Shown here in pieces: positions 35,069-43,767 of a stretch of 50,538 nt of DNA (position 1 is the stretch's first letter; each line of letters begins with the position of its first letter). The DNA is from Clostridia bacterium (GTDB taxonomy: Bacteria; Bacillota; Peptococcia; DRI-13; SV3-B141). The notes beneath the pieces were generated by a model. It was not told the DNA's origin. It searched no databases and saw only the letters and a program-made list of their open reading frames with translations. The position numbers were made by a program, and so were the translations under genes. The DNA lies in the NCBI GenBank assembly GCA_018433015.1, contig JAHDSB010000083.1, forward strand, positions 1-50,538, written 5' to 3'.

Positions 35069-35758
35069 CTATATCGCCATAGGTGTAATAAGCTTTCCAT
35101 CTACCTTAATATATAACCCTTCTCTATGAATACGCATATTCTCACCTAAGGGAATTTCACACAGTTCTTTAATCATTTTTACTACTTCCTCTGGCTTTAC
35201 ATTACCCTTACTGCCTGTCTGTAATTCCATCTCTATCTTAATTTTATCATCTATAACTTGCCCCACTAAACTAAATATCCCCTGTTTAATATCGACCTGG
35301 CGTATACCTCTTTTTCCACGACGTTCTACTTGATAAGTGGGAACTTGCCAAACTTTCGTTAAAGCTTCGTCAAATTCAGCTTGAGAGATTGATCCTAGCA
35401 TAGGAATTTCTACTTGGTAGCGAGCTACATTTATAACTGCCATTAACCCTTGTTTTCTGGTATCAATCTTCTTGATTTCTAATATCTTTACCGCAGAAGG
35501 CATAGCTACATCTAAGCTTTCCTTAATCTGCTCCAAAGGGAGTTCCCTGGTAAGTTCCACGTCCACATATTCTCCTTCACTGGTCACTCCCACAGCCAAA
35601 GCAGATCCAAATGATATCTTGGGATGTGGATTAAAACCTTGGGAAAAAGCTAACGGTAACTTAGCCCTGCGAAAGACTCTTTCCATAGTCCTCAACAAAT
35701 CTAAATGAGACATGAACCTCCCCTCAGTAGTTTTGCTATATTTTAAACGCACTATCAT
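35069..35758 (-). CDS. TIGR03936 family radical SAM-associated protein (DUF2344)
   Basis: Protein of 229 residues beginning IVRLKYSKTTEGRFMSHLDLLRTMERVFRRA and FSQGFNPHPKISFGSALAVG, the DUF2344 signature. In many bacteria it is fused to, or sits beside, a TIGR03960 radical SAM protein; here it overlaps that gene by 4 nt (ATGA). It lies directly upstream of rng, the usual clostridial order. A role in rRNA or tRNA modification has been suggested from context; I can confirm only the family. Confidence 0.9.
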   Translation of the reverse strand: MIVRLKYSKTTEGRFMSHLDLLRTMERVFRRAKLPLAFSQGFNPHPKISFGSALAVGVTSEGEYVDVELTRELPLEQIKESLDVAMPSAVKILEIKKIDTRKQGLMAVINVARYQVEIPMLGSISQAEFDEALTKVWQVPTYQVERRGKRGIRQVDIKQGIFSLVGQVIDDKIKIEMELQTGSKGNVKPEEVVKMIKELCEIPLGENMRIHREGLYIKVDGKLITPMAI

Positions 35759-37641
35759 CGACCTTTTTCATCCTTCCTTATCATCAACTGTACATCTAAA
35801 TTTTGACACACACCGCATACAGAACAATTGTTAAACCTGCAATCACCTGTAACAGCGGCTTCATATGCCCTATCCCTTTCGCGCCATAAAAATTTCTTAC
35901 TAACACCCATATCTAGATGATCCCAAGGCAAATTATCTGTAAACTCCCCTCTTCTATATGCTATTTTTTGCGGGTCATATTTACATTCTTCAAATACCTG
36001 TTGCCATACATTATACTGGAAATGCTCCGTCCAACTGTCAAATTTGCATCCCCCTTCCCAGGCCTTTTTCAACACTTGCCCCAGCCTTCTGTCACCTTTT
36101 GCAAATACTGCCTCTAAAAAGCTTAAAGGTGCATCATGATAGTTGTATACTATTCGTCTATCTCTAATTTTATCCTTTATATATCTCTGTTTTTCTTGAA
36201 GCACTTCCAGGGTATCCTGAGGTTCCCATTGAAAAGGGGTATGGGGTTTGGGCACAAAGGAAGATACACTAATGGTAACTTTTGGCTGTCTGCCCCTCTT
36301 CTGTTCCTTCATGATGTCAATGCCCTTACGCAGAACTTTATAGGCTAAATCCACAATGCCATCAAGATCTTCAAAGGTTTCAGTAGGCAAGCCCAGCATA
36401 AAATAAAGTTTGATATGAGACCACCCTGCCTTAAAGGCGGAGTCCGTAACCTCCATGAGATTTTCTTCTGTTACTCCTTTATTAATTACGTCGCGTAAAC
36501 GTTGTGTTCCCGCTTCCGGAGCAAAAGTCAAGCCAGTCTTTCTAACCTGTTGAATTTCCTTTGCTAAATCCATAGAAAAAGAGTCAACACGCAAGGAAGG
36601 CAGGGAAACCCCGATCCTATCTTCCTTATACTTTTCCGTGAGGTCATTAACAAGCTCTTTAACAGTAGAATGATCACTTGTACTGAGAGATGTTAAAGAA
36701 ATCTCGTTATATCCGGTAGTAGTTACTAACTCTTCAGCTTGCTTTACCAAAAGTTCCTTGCTTCTTTCCCGCACAGGCCGGTAAATCATACCTGCTTGAC
36801 AAAAGCGGCATCCCCTAGTACATCCTCTTAATACTTCTAGCATAATTCTATCATGGACTATTTCTATATAAGGTACTATGGGCTTTAGAGGAAAATAACT
36901 TTCATCTAGATCTTTTATAGTTCTTTTCACCACTCGGGGCGCTATACCTTGTTCCTCAACCTTTATTTCTCTAAAAGAACCATCCTCATTATATTTATCC
37001 TCATAAAAGACCGGCACATACACACCGGGAATCTGGGCTAAATCATGGAGTAAGATGTTTTTTTCCTGTTTTCCCTCCCGCTTCTGACGGTGTTCTGTTA
37101 TAGTCTGTAATACTTCCAGTATAACATTTTCTCCTTCTCCTATAACAAAAAAATCAAAGAAGTCTGCTAAAGGTTCGGGATTGCACGTACAAGGCCCCCC
37201 CGCCATAATAAGAGGATCATCATTACTTCTTTGAGCAGCTTCTAGAGGAATACCCCCTAACTCTAACATATTTAAAATGTTAGTATAACTCATTTCGTAT
37301 TGAAGGGTAAAACCTATACAATCAAACTCTTTAATGGGATGATAAGATTCTAAGCTAAATAAGGGGATTTTTCTTTCCCGTAGGATTTGTTCCATATCCG
37401 TCCAAGGAGCAAAAACCCTTTCCATTAAATAATCTTTTTGCTCATTTACTAAATGGTATAAAATCCGCATGCCTAAATGGGACATCCCTACCTCATATAA
37501 ATCCGGGAAAGCAAAAAGTGTACGAAGCTTTACAGATTCCCACTCCTTCTTAACTACATTATATTCGTTACCAACATAACGCAGGGGTTTAGTAACATTG
37601 GATAATATCTCATCTTCAACAAAATCCTTTAATCTATTCAA
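35755..37641 (-). CDS. TIGR03960 family B12-binding radical SAM protein
   Basis: Protein of about 628 residues. The N-terminal half resembles a B12-binding-type Rossmann region (AFPDLYEVGMSHLGMRILYHLVN). The radical SAM core has LRGCTRGCRFCQAG (CxxxCxxC) and later GLTFAPEAGTQRLRDVINKG. A Cys-rich C-terminus (C-RFNN-C-SV-C-GV-C) may bind another cluster. The start is probably the TTG at 37641, with AGAGGAGG about 10 nt upstream and the residues LNRLKDFVEDEI as the family N-terminus; an ATG 45 nt earlier has no ribosome site. Substrate unknown. Confidence 0.9.
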   Translation of the reverse strand: MNRLKDFVEDEILSNVTKPLRYVGNEYNVVKKEWESVKLRTLFAFPDLYEVGMSHLGMRILYHLVNEQKDYLMERVFAPWTDMEQILRERKIPLFSLESYHPIKEFDCIGFTLQYEMSYTNILNMLELGGIPLEAAQRSNDDPLIMAGGPCTCNPEPLADFFDFFVIGEGENVILEVLQTITEHRQKREGKQEKNILLHDLAQIPGVYVPVFYEDKYNEDGSFREIKVEEQGIAPRVVKRTIKDLDESYFPLKPIVPYIEIVHDRIMLEVLRGCTRGCRFCQAGMIYRPVRERSKELLVKQAEELVTTTGYNEISLTSLSTSDHSTVKELVNDLTEKYKEDRIGVSLPSLRVDSFSMDLAKEIQQVRKTGLTFAPEAGTQRLRDVINKGVTEENLMEVTDSAFKAGWSHIKLYFMLGLPTETFEDLDGIVDLAYKVLRKGIDIMKEQKRGRQPKVTISVSSFVPKPHTPFQWEPQDTLEVLQEKQRYIKDKIRDRRIVYNYHDAPLSFLEAVFAKGDRRLGQVLKKAWEGGCKFDSWTEHFQYNVWQQVFEECKYDPQKIAYRRGEFTDNLPWDHLDMGVSKKFLWRERDRAYEAAVTGDCRFNNCSVCGVCQNLDVQLMIRKDEKGR

Positions 37642-37801
37642 TATATAATTGCCTCCTCTGCAAGAATAATTATCACATATCCTCATTAGCGTTATTCATA
37701 CACATGTATAATATACAATTCTTTCCTTAACTTAGCAATGTAAAACCTTAACATGTCCAAAAAAGCTATGATAGAAAATTGAACTGTTATTTATAATTAT
37801 A

Positions 37802-37837
37802 AAACAAAATACCGCTATTTCTAAAGAGAAACAGCAG
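37802..37837 (-). terminator. intrinsic terminator after the SpoIVFA-like gene
   Basis: On the minus strand an 11-bp stem with two wobbles (CTGCTGTTTCT with AGAAATAGCGG) is followed by TATTTTGTTTTA. The remaining 37687-37801 stretch shows no gene. Confidence 0.72.
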
Positions 37838-37867
37838 CAGGATATTTATTTTTTATATAAATTAGCT

Positions 37868-38596
37868 TTAGGTGCTCTTACTATCCGGCAAGAATAAGCC
37901 AGCTGGATCCAGGGGTTCTCCCTCATGAAAAATTCCAAAATAAAGCTGAGGATTCTTAGCATTTCCTGTCTTACCGACTTTTGCTATTACTTGCCCCATT
38001 TTCACTTCATCATTAATATTTACTAATATTTCACTACAATGGGCATATCTTGTTATGTATCCCTCCTCACTTTTTATTTCCACTATTCTTCCTTGTTCTT
38101 CTTCGTTAGCAATAAGACAAACTACCCCGTCCATCGCAGCTTTCACAGGGGTGCCCTCCGGTGTTGCTATTGTGATACCATCATGAAATACTTGTGCTTG
38201 ATTTTCTCCTATAATCCAACCAAAAGGTTTTATAACTTGCCCCGAGGCAGGAACAGCAATCGGACCTAATTCTGAGGGGCTCTTTACAGTATCAAAAACT
38301 GCCCTGTCTAAAGTATCTCCCCACAACCCCACATCCGAGAAAAATCTGAGGACTGGCTCAATATCATAATCTGTTGTAAACCATGTCCTGATAGTACTCT
38401 GACAGGACGACATGAAAGGTCCTTGTAATTGAAAGGTCCCCCATATTAAAAAGAATATTAGAAGAGCCGCAAAGGTCTGCCACATTAATTTTTTCCATCC
38501 GCTGTGCTCTTTTTCTTTTACGAAAGGCGACTTTTTCTTATCTCTATATCCTTTTTGATTATAATAACGTGGTCCCGGTTCCCATAGCTTACCCAT
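37868..38596 (-). CDS. spoIVFA: SpoIVFA-like M23-family protein, degenerate
   Basis: Protein of 242 residues. A basic N-terminus precedes one membrane helix (FAALLIFFLIWGTFQL), with the rest outside the membrane and ending in an M23 peptidase-type domain. The zinc ligands are lost: HxGxD reads HDGIT and the HLH motif reads LYF, so it is not a peptidase. SpoIVFA, the partner that holds and inhibits the pro-sigma-K protease SpoIVFB, has this architecture and lies upstream of rplU in Firmicutes, matching this locus. AAGGAGGGG lies near the ATG. SpoIVFB is not encoded downstream. A SpoIIQ-like role is the alternative. Confidence 0.72.
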   Translation of the reverse strand: MGKLWEPGPRYYNQKGYRDKKKSPFVKEKEHSGWKKLMWQTFAALLIFFLIWGTFQLQGPFMSSCQSTIRTWFTTDYDIEPVLRFFSDVGLWGDTLDRAVFDTVKSPSELGPIAVPASGQVIKPFGWIIGENQAQVFHDGITIATPEGTPVKAAMDGVVCLIANEEEQGRIVEIKSEEGYITRYAHCSEILVNINDEVKMGQVIAKVGKTGNAKNPQLYFGIFHEGEPLDPAGLFLPDSKST

Positions 38597-38700
38597 ATCT
38601 CTCCCCTCCTTACATAAGCCGTTATATCTAAAATATATTGTCCCTTAAAAGATATTATGACTAGGATATAATAATATCTACAACTTGTTTCCTCAATAAC

Positions 38701-38729
38701 TTGACTTACAAAAAATTTCCCGCTAGAAT
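38701..38729 (+). promoter_or_regulatory. sigma-A promoter of metH
   Basis: TTGACT and TAGAAT are separated by 17 bp. The start point falls about 16-18 nt before the metH TTG codon, leaving no room for a SAM, T-box or cobalamin riboswitch in the leader. The rest of 38597-38700 shows nothing recognisable. Confidence 0.72.
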
Positions 38730-38752
38730 ATGCTAAATTGGAGGTGTAACGT

Positions 38753-41167
38753 TTGTCTAATTTTTTAAATGATTTAAAGCATACAGTGTTACTAGGAGAT
38801 GGGGCTATGGGAACTATGCTTGTTAAGCATGGACTTCCTCGAGGCCATAATCCTGAATTGTGGATGCTGTCTAATCCGGAAGTAATAAAGGAAATCCATA
38901 CCGCTTATCTGGAAGCAGGTTCACAAGTAATTCTAACTAACACTTTTGGTGCCAATAGATTAAAGCTTCAAGAATACCATGCTTCTTCACGAGTTGAAGA
39001 GATTAATATAACTGCCACCCAGCTTGCTAGAGCAGCTAAGGGAAATAAAAAGGCTTATATAGCAGGAACTGTTGGACCAACGGGACAATTTCCCGCACCT
39101 CTAGGTAATTTTTCTTGGAGCCAGCTGGTGGAAGTGTTTAAAGAACAGGTAACCGCCTTAGAAAAGGCTGGTGTAGATTATATTTTCCTAGAAACATTTT
39201 CTGATCTAGGAGAAATTCGGGCAGCTTTATATGCTGCTAAAAACTATACACAACTACCTGTAGCTTGCTCTTTAACATATACTGAAGGACGGACTCTCAC
39301 AGGTACAACCCCTGAAGTTGCTGCAACAGTTTTATCATCCTTAGGAGCAGACCTCATTGGTGCCAATTGTTCCACCGGTCCTCAGGAATTGCTGGAGGTA
39401 ATGAAGTCCTACCGCCAGGCTACCCATTTACCGCTGTTGGTAGAACCTAACGCTGGCATGCCGGAAATGAAAGATGGCATTACTGTTTATAATGAAACTC
39501 CGGAAAACATGGCTGCTTATGTGGAAGCTTTTCGCCTAGCCGGAGTTAATCTAATTGGGGCTTGTTGCGGTACCACCCCGGAACATATCCAAGCTATGGC
39601 TCAGGCTCTTAAAAATCCTCAACCTATCTTTTCTAAATCTGTTGAGGATTTTCCAACTCGCCTTGCTAGTAGAACAAGAACAGTGTCTCTAGGTAAAAAT
39701 GAATTGCCGCTCATTATAGGTGAAAGAATAAATCCTACGGCTCGTAAAGCCATAGCTCAAGCGTTTAAGGAAGGAAACTGGAGCCTTATTACTCAGGAAG
39801 GTAAAAGCCAACTAGCTAATGGTGCTCAGGTTTTAGACCTAAATGTTGGTGTTCCCAGCTGTGATGAAAGTATCCTCTTAGCAGAGGGGGTTCAAAAATT
39901 ACAAGCTGCTCTAGATTGTCCCCTAGTACTAGACTGTACTAAGCCGGAAGCCCTAGAAAAAGGGCTCCAGGAGTTTCAAGGAAAAGCCCTGATAAATTCT
40001 GTTAATGGTGAGAAGAAAAGCCTGGAAAATATTCTACCTTTAGCCAAGAAATATGGAGCTGCAGTAATTGGACTAACCTTAAATGAGAAAGGAATACCCG
40101 AAAAAGCCGAAGAAAGATTTAAAATTGCAGAACAAATAGTTAAAGCTGCTTTATCATATGGTATTCCTAAAGAAGATATAATTATTGATTGTTTAGTCCT
40201 CACAGCTGCTGCTTCACCTGATTTAGCTAGAGAAACATGCAGAGCCATAAAAATGGTAAAACAACATCTGGGAATTACAACAGTCCTGGGCCTAAGTAAC
40301 GTTTCCCACGGACTACCTCAACGTTCCTGGCTCAATGCAGCTTTCTTAGCCCTGTGCTTAGGAGCCGGTTTAGACACAGCCATAGCTAACCCCCTGGATT
40401 CCAGAATTAAAGAAACGTTAGCTTCTGGAGCTCTTCTTACAGGCCGTGATCCCAATGCTAAAAACTATATATCATTGTCAGAAAATGTAGATAAAAAACC
40501 ATCTTCTACCGCTCCAGAAACAAAAAAGAATGATAGTGATTTAGAAACCCTCAGTACTTATATCTTTGAAGCTCAAAAAGAACCCATCGTTCCCCTGTTA
40601 AAAGAGTTAATTAAAACCCATGAGATAGTTACCATTATTAATGAAGCTATTATACCTCCGTTAGAAAAAATAGGGAATTTATTTTCGGAAGGAGAAATCT
40701 TTTTACCACAGCTTATTCATGCGGGAGAAGCTACTAAAATAGCCTTTTCCTTTTTAAAAGAACAATTACCTGATAATTCCCTCGCTATTAAAAGTAAAGG
40801 TACTATTGTCATCGGCACTGTACAGGGGGATGTTCATGATATTGGAAAAAATATTGTCAGCGCCCTTTTAGAAAATCATGGCTATAAAGTTATAGATTTA
40901 GGCAAAAATGTGCCTACCTCTTTATTTATAGAAACTGCCAAGAAAGAAAATGCTCAAATAGTAGCTCTTAGTGCACTAATGACAACTACCATGGTTGAAA
41001 TGAAACCAGTTATTGATAACATTCGCAAAGAAAATTTGCCTGTGAAAGTAATTGTCGGAGGCGCTGTAGTTACAGCAGATTATGCCAAGGACATTGGAGC
41101 AGACGGATATGGTAAAGATGCTGTGGAAGCTGTGAAAATCGTCGGTGAGCTGCTTAAAACTCTTTAG
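38753..41167 (+). CDS. metH: cobalamin-dependent methionine synthase (MetH, short form)
   Basis: Protein of 804 residues. The homocysteine domain (1-290) has GDGAMGTML, the zinc cysteines in IGANCSTGPQE and GACCGTTPEH. The pterin-binding domain (about 315-575) includes IGERINPTARKA and LDLNVG. The cap and B12 domains (about 600-804) end with DVHDIGKNIV, the His loop binding cobalamin. The SAM-binding reactivation domain of E. coli MetH is absent, as is common in anaerobes, where a separate protein does this job. It transfers a methyl group from methyl-folate to homocysteine. The start is TTG, with GGAGGTG 6 nt upstream. The ANTAR gene follows by 34 bp. Confidence 0.95.
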   Translation: MSNFLNDLKHTVLLGDGAMGTMLVKHGLPRGHNPELWMLSNPEVIKEIHTAYLEAGSQVILTNTFGANRLKLQEYHASSRVEEINITATQLARAAKGNKKAYIAGTVGPTGQFPAPLGNFSWSQLVEVFKEQVTALEKAGVDYIFLETFSDLGEIRAALYAAKNYTQLPVACSLTYTEGRTLTGTTPEVAATVLSSLGADLIGANCSTGPQELLEVMKSYRQATHLPLLVEPNAGMPEMKDGITVYNETPENMAAYVEAFRLAGVNLIGACCGTTPEHIQAMAQALKNPQPIFSKSVEDFPTRLASRTRTVSLGKNELPLIIGERINPTARKAIAQAFKEGNWSLITQEGKSQLANGAQVLDLNVGVPSCDESILLAEGVQKLQAALDCPLVLDCTKPEALEKGLQEFQGKALINSVNGEKKSLENILPLAKKYGAAVIGLTLNEKGIPEKAEERFKIAEQIVKAALSYGIPKEDIIIDCLVLTAAASPDLARETCRAIKMVKQHLGITTVLGLSNVSHGLPQRSWLNAAFLALCLGAGLDTAIANPLDSRIKETLASGALLTGRDPNAKNYISLSENVDKKPSSTAPETKKNDSDLETLSTYIFEAQKEPIVPLLKELIKTHEIVTIINEAIIPPLEKIGNLFSEGEIFLPQLIHAGEATKIAFSFLKEQLPDNSLAIKSKGTIVIGTVQGDVHDIGKNIVSALLENHGYKVIDLGKNVPTSLFIETAKKENAQIVALSALMTTTMVEMKPVIDNIRKENLPVKVIVGGAVVTADYAKDIGADGYGKDAVEAVKIVGELLKTL

Positions 41168-41201
41168 CCATAAGATCTCAAAATAAAGGTGATGTAAGAA
41201 T

Positions 41202-41774
41202 ATGTCCATTACCGTTATGGTGTATAGTTCTAAACCTGAAAATCGCAAAAATATTGTTGGTCTTCTACAGAAAATGGGGCTAAGCGTTATAACTGAAGCA
41301 TCTGATACTCAACAGGCTCTACGGCTTGCCCGTTCCTCACGGCCAAATCTTATCATTTATGATATAGATTCCTTTGAGTATAGAAGTTTAGAGACTGCTA
41401 CTATCCTGGCTAATGAGAAAATCGCGCCCCTTCTTTTAATAACAGATCCCCACCAACAAAGAGTTATAGCGGCTATGAGAGAAGATTATATAATGTCTTA
41501 CGTAGTAAGACCCCTTACTAGATGGACTCTACAATCGGCTATTCATACAGTACTATCTGCTATCAATAAGCTGAAAGAAAAAGAAAGTGAAATAACTAAG
41601 TTAAAGAATAATTTAGAAACCCGCAAGCTGGTGGAAAAAGCAAAACATCTGGTTATGAAAGAACTTAGCCTCTCAGAAGATGAAGCTTACCGCCGCATGC
41701 AAAGATTAAGCATGAATAAAGGTGTTCCCCTTAAACAAGTAGCTGAAGCTATTATATTAAAATATGAATTATAA
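41202..41774 (+). CDS. ANTAR-domain response regulator (RNA antiterminator)
   Basis: Protein of 190 residues. A receiver-like domain (1-115) has Asp in LIIYDIDS at the phosphorylation position, then a coiled-coil linker. The ANTAR domain (about 130-190) reads KLVEKAKHLVMKELSLSEDE, AYRRMQRLSMNKGVPLKQVA, EAIIL. ANTAR proteins bind paired hairpins with AxxGxx loops and prevent formation of overlapping terminators; in clostridia they commonly control nitrogen genes. Such hairpins lie immediately downstream, before amt. AAGGTGATG precedes the ATG. It may be cotranscribed with metH. The kinase partner is not adjacent. Confidence 0.9.
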   Translation: MSITVMVYSSKPENRKNIVGLLQKMGLSVITEASDTQQALRLARSSRPNLIIYDIDSFEYRSLETATILANEKIAPLLLITDPHQQRVIAAMREDYIMSYVVRPLTRWTLQSAIHTVLSAINKLKEKESEITKLKNNLETRKLVEKAKHLVMKELSLSEDEAYRRMQRLSMNKGVPLKQVAEAIILKYEL

Positions 41775-41885
41775 ATTAATATGCTCCTCACTGGCGAAGA
41801 GCGAATAATACAAAATAATTCTCAATATAGCCTTGCAACCAACGAGGCCTTTTGTTATTATATAAAAAACTTAATAAACCATCGA

Positions 41886-41901
41886 TGGGCAAAGACGTCC
41901 A
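41886..41901 (+). promoter_or_regulatory. candidate ANTAR-binding hairpin, first terminator
   Basis: TGGGC-AAAGAC-GTCCA forms a 5-bp stem (one G-T) with hexaloop AAAGAC, which has A at position 1 and G at position 4 as ANTAR sites require. Its 3' strand GTCCA is also the 5' arm of the terminator at 41897-41940, so the two structures exclude each other. Confidence 0.6.
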
Positions 41902-41948
41902 GAAACAGAAAGATTTTTTCTGCTTCTGGACTTTTTATTTTTTATTCC
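41897..41948 (+). terminator. intrinsic terminator 1 in the amt leader
   Basis: GTCCAGAA..CAGAAA pairs with TTTCTG..TTCTGGAC and is followed by TTTTTATTTTTTATT. A strong Rho-independent terminator more than 150 nt before amt. Confidence 0.85.
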
Positions 41949-41993
41949 GGTTCAGCTAACCATCAGTAAGGAAAAATCACTGATGGAAGTTTC

Positions 41994-42024
41994 ACTTTAA
42001 AGCAAAGTAGAACAAAGGCGTTCT
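41994..42024 (+). promoter_or_regulatory. candidate ANTAR dual hairpin (P1-P2) before amt
   Basis: P1 is ACTTT-AAAGC-AAAGT (41994-42008). P2 is AGAAC-AAAGGC-GTTCT (42009-42024), a perfect 5-bp stem with a hexaloop having A1 and G4. The two are directly adjacent. The P2 loop and 3' strand form the 5' arm of terminator 2. This is the geometry of an ANTAR antitermination site; the 5-nt P1 loop deviates from the six-nt consensus. Confidence 0.65.
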
Positions 42025-42070
42025 CATTTAATAGACACTTTTCTGTCTATTAATAGGGAATGCCTTTTTT
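42014..42070 (+). terminator. intrinsic terminator 2 in the amt leader
   Basis: AAAGGCGTTC pairs with GAATGCCTTT; inside it TTAATAGACA pairs with TGTCTATTAA. TTTTTT follows immediately. It ends about 37 nt before the amt ATG, so amt can be expressed only if it is bypassed. Confidence 0.88.
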
Positions 42071-42106
42071 AAATATAAATTATCATATTTGAGGGGGTTA
42101 TTCGTA

Positions 42107-43371
42107 ATGACAGAGGAACTAATTACAAGTCTTGATACCATCTGGGTTCTTTTATCCGCTATTCTCGTCTTCATCATGCACGCTGGTTTTGCTATGGTAG
42201 AAACAGGTTTTACACAACAAAAAAATGCCGTAAATATCATCATGAAAAATTTTCTCACAATTGCTTTAGGTGTTATCCTTTTTTATTTTGTAGGATTTGC
42301 TTTTATGTTCGGTCAAGATAAAGCTGGTCTCATAGGAATGTCCGGATTCGCATTATTAAATATTAAGGAAGGTTCTTTTTCTATTCCTACCAGCGGTTTC
42401 TGGTTCTTTCAAGCGGTTTTTGCTGCCACCTGTGCTACTATCGTCTCTGGAGCATTGGCAGAACGCACAAAGTTTTCTGCCTATTGCGTTTTTACTATTA
42501 TCATTACCTCCTTTACTTACCCCGTGGTTGGGCACTGGATCTGGGGTGGCGGTTGGTTAGCTGAAAAAGGATTTATAGATTTAGCTGGATCCACTGTAGT
42601 TCACAGTGTAGGCGGTTGGTCTGCTCTAATAGGTGCATATTTAGTAGGCCCTCGAATCAATAAATTTGGGCCGGATAAAAAGATAAATGCTATCCCCGGT
42701 CACAATATTCCCTTAGGTGCTTTAGGAGTTTTTCTCCTCTGGTTCGGTTGGTTCGGTTTTAATTCAGGAAGTACCCTCAGCGGTTTAACACCAGATATAG
42801 CTCATATTGCCACAACCACTCTGTTAGCTGGAGCAGCTTCTACGATTTCTTCTTTACTGTACACTTGGCTAGTTTACAGGAAACCTGATGCCAGTTTAAC
42901 CTTGAATGGTGCGTTAGCAGGATTAGTAGCAATTACAGCCGGAGCTCAAGTTGTATCCCCTCTCAGTTCCTTAATAATAGGAGCTTTGGCCGGTGTATTG
43001 CTTGTTATTTCTGTAACCTTTATAGAAAAGTCCTACACATTGATGACCCAGTAGGGGCTATTTCTGTCCACGGTGTGTGCGGGAGTTTTGGAACCCTCTG
43101 TATTGGTGTCTTTGCAAGAGAAGGAGGTCTCTTATACGGAGGCAGGTTCTCACTTCTCTATATCCAAGGACTGGGTGTCTTAAGTGTAATGCTCTGGTCT
43201 CTAGCTTTAGCTTATCTAGGTTTTTATTTAATTAAAATAACAATAGGGCTTCGTGTTTCTCGCAAAGAGGAGATAGAAGGCCTGGATTTAGGAGAACATG
43301 GACTTAAAGCTTATGATTATAATTACATTAAGTCAAACAATATCGTTCTTTCGTCCCTTACCAAAAAATGA
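42107..43371 (+). pseudogene. amt: ammonium transporter Amt, frameshifted
   Basis: Ammonium channel of about 420 residues, full length if read through one frameshift. The first part (from ATG 42107, with GAGGGGG upstream) contains MHAGFAMVETGF, SGALAERTKFSAY and the pore histidine in VVHSVGGWSALIGAY, then stops at 43052-43054. The natural continuation (VLHIDDPVGAISVHG, second pore His, VCGSFGTL) is in the -1 frame. The break maps to the AAAA run at 43026-43029, where one A appears missing. This could be a real inactivating deletion, a homopolymer error in the assembly, or less likely recoding. It precedes glnB and glnA, as in many Amt-PII units. Confidence 0.85.
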
Positions 43372-43387
43372 TAACGGAGGTTTTACA

Positions 43388-43765
43388 ATGAAAAAAGTAG
43401 AAAGTATAATTCGTCCTGATAAACTTAACGAACTTAATTCTGCTTTGAGCCGCTTCGGAATTCAAGGAATGACCGTAACACAAGTTATGGGCTGCGGTTT
43501 ACAAAAAGGAAGGCATGAAGTCTATCGAGGAACCGGTTATGACATTAATTTATTACCCAAAATAAAGATAGAAATAGTTGTCCCTGCTGACTCTGTCTCC
43601 GACCTTATTACTTTAATTAAAGATACAGCGTACACAGGCGATATTGGCGATGGCAAACTTTATTCTCCCTGTAGAAAATGCTATTCGTATACGAACGGGA
43701 GAAGAAGGGAAAAATGCTATATAAAAACTTGTTCTGTAAATGAAATATTGCTAAAATATACCTGA
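43388..43765 (+). CDS. glnB: PII-family nitrogen regulator, apparent C-terminal frameshift
   Basis: Starts MKKVESIIRPDKLNELNSAL and contains the T-loop (YRGTGYDINLLPKIKIEIVV) and B-loop (TGDIGDGK) of PII, so ATP/2-oxoglutarate binding is largely present. After GDGKL the frame changes. The expected ending ILPVENAIRIRTG is found in another frame, with its own stop at 43722-43724, whereas the open frame runs on with unrelated residues to 43765. About two T seem missing near 43659-43661. The C-loop arginines that bind ATP are therefore lost unless this is an assembly error. GGAGG lies before the ATG. Its usual partner is the adjacent Amt. Confidence 0.8.
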   Translation: MKKVESIIRPDKLNELNSALSRFGIQGMTVTQVMGCGLQKGRHEVYRGTGYDINLLPKIKIEIVVPADSVSDLITLIKDTAYTGDIGDGKLYSPCRKCYSYTNGRRREKCYIKTCSVNEILLKYT

Positions 43766-43767
43766 TG

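Larger units (their letters stand above)
41775..42106 (+). promoter_or_regulatory. amt leader region with stacked hairpins and terminators
   Basis: This 332-bp stretch between the ANTAR gene and amt has no credible gene. It holds, in order: a hairpin with loop ACTGGC (41783-41802), a weak terminator-like hairpin (41830-41856), a hairpin with loop AAAGAC overlapping a strong terminator (41886-41940), an ACCATCAGT-type inverted repeat (41959-41986), and a hairpin pair with loops AAAGC and AAAGGC overlapping a second strong terminator (41994-42070). I found no convincing promoter inside, so some amt transcription may come from readthrough. Confidence 0.7.

Noticed and set aside
38597-38752. SAM, T-box or cobalamin riboswitch before metH
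   Set aside because: The promoter at 38701-38729 leaves only about 16-18 nt of leader, too short for any of these.
41781-41969. 62-residue open frame in the amt leader
   Set aside because: It overlaps the terminator and AxxGxx hairpins, starts without a ribosome site and resembles no known protein.
43026-43054. Programmed frameshift or stop recoding in amt
   Set aside because: GAAAAG is not a strong slippery site, and no stimulatory stem or downstream selenocysteine-type element was recognised; a homopolymer indel is simpler.
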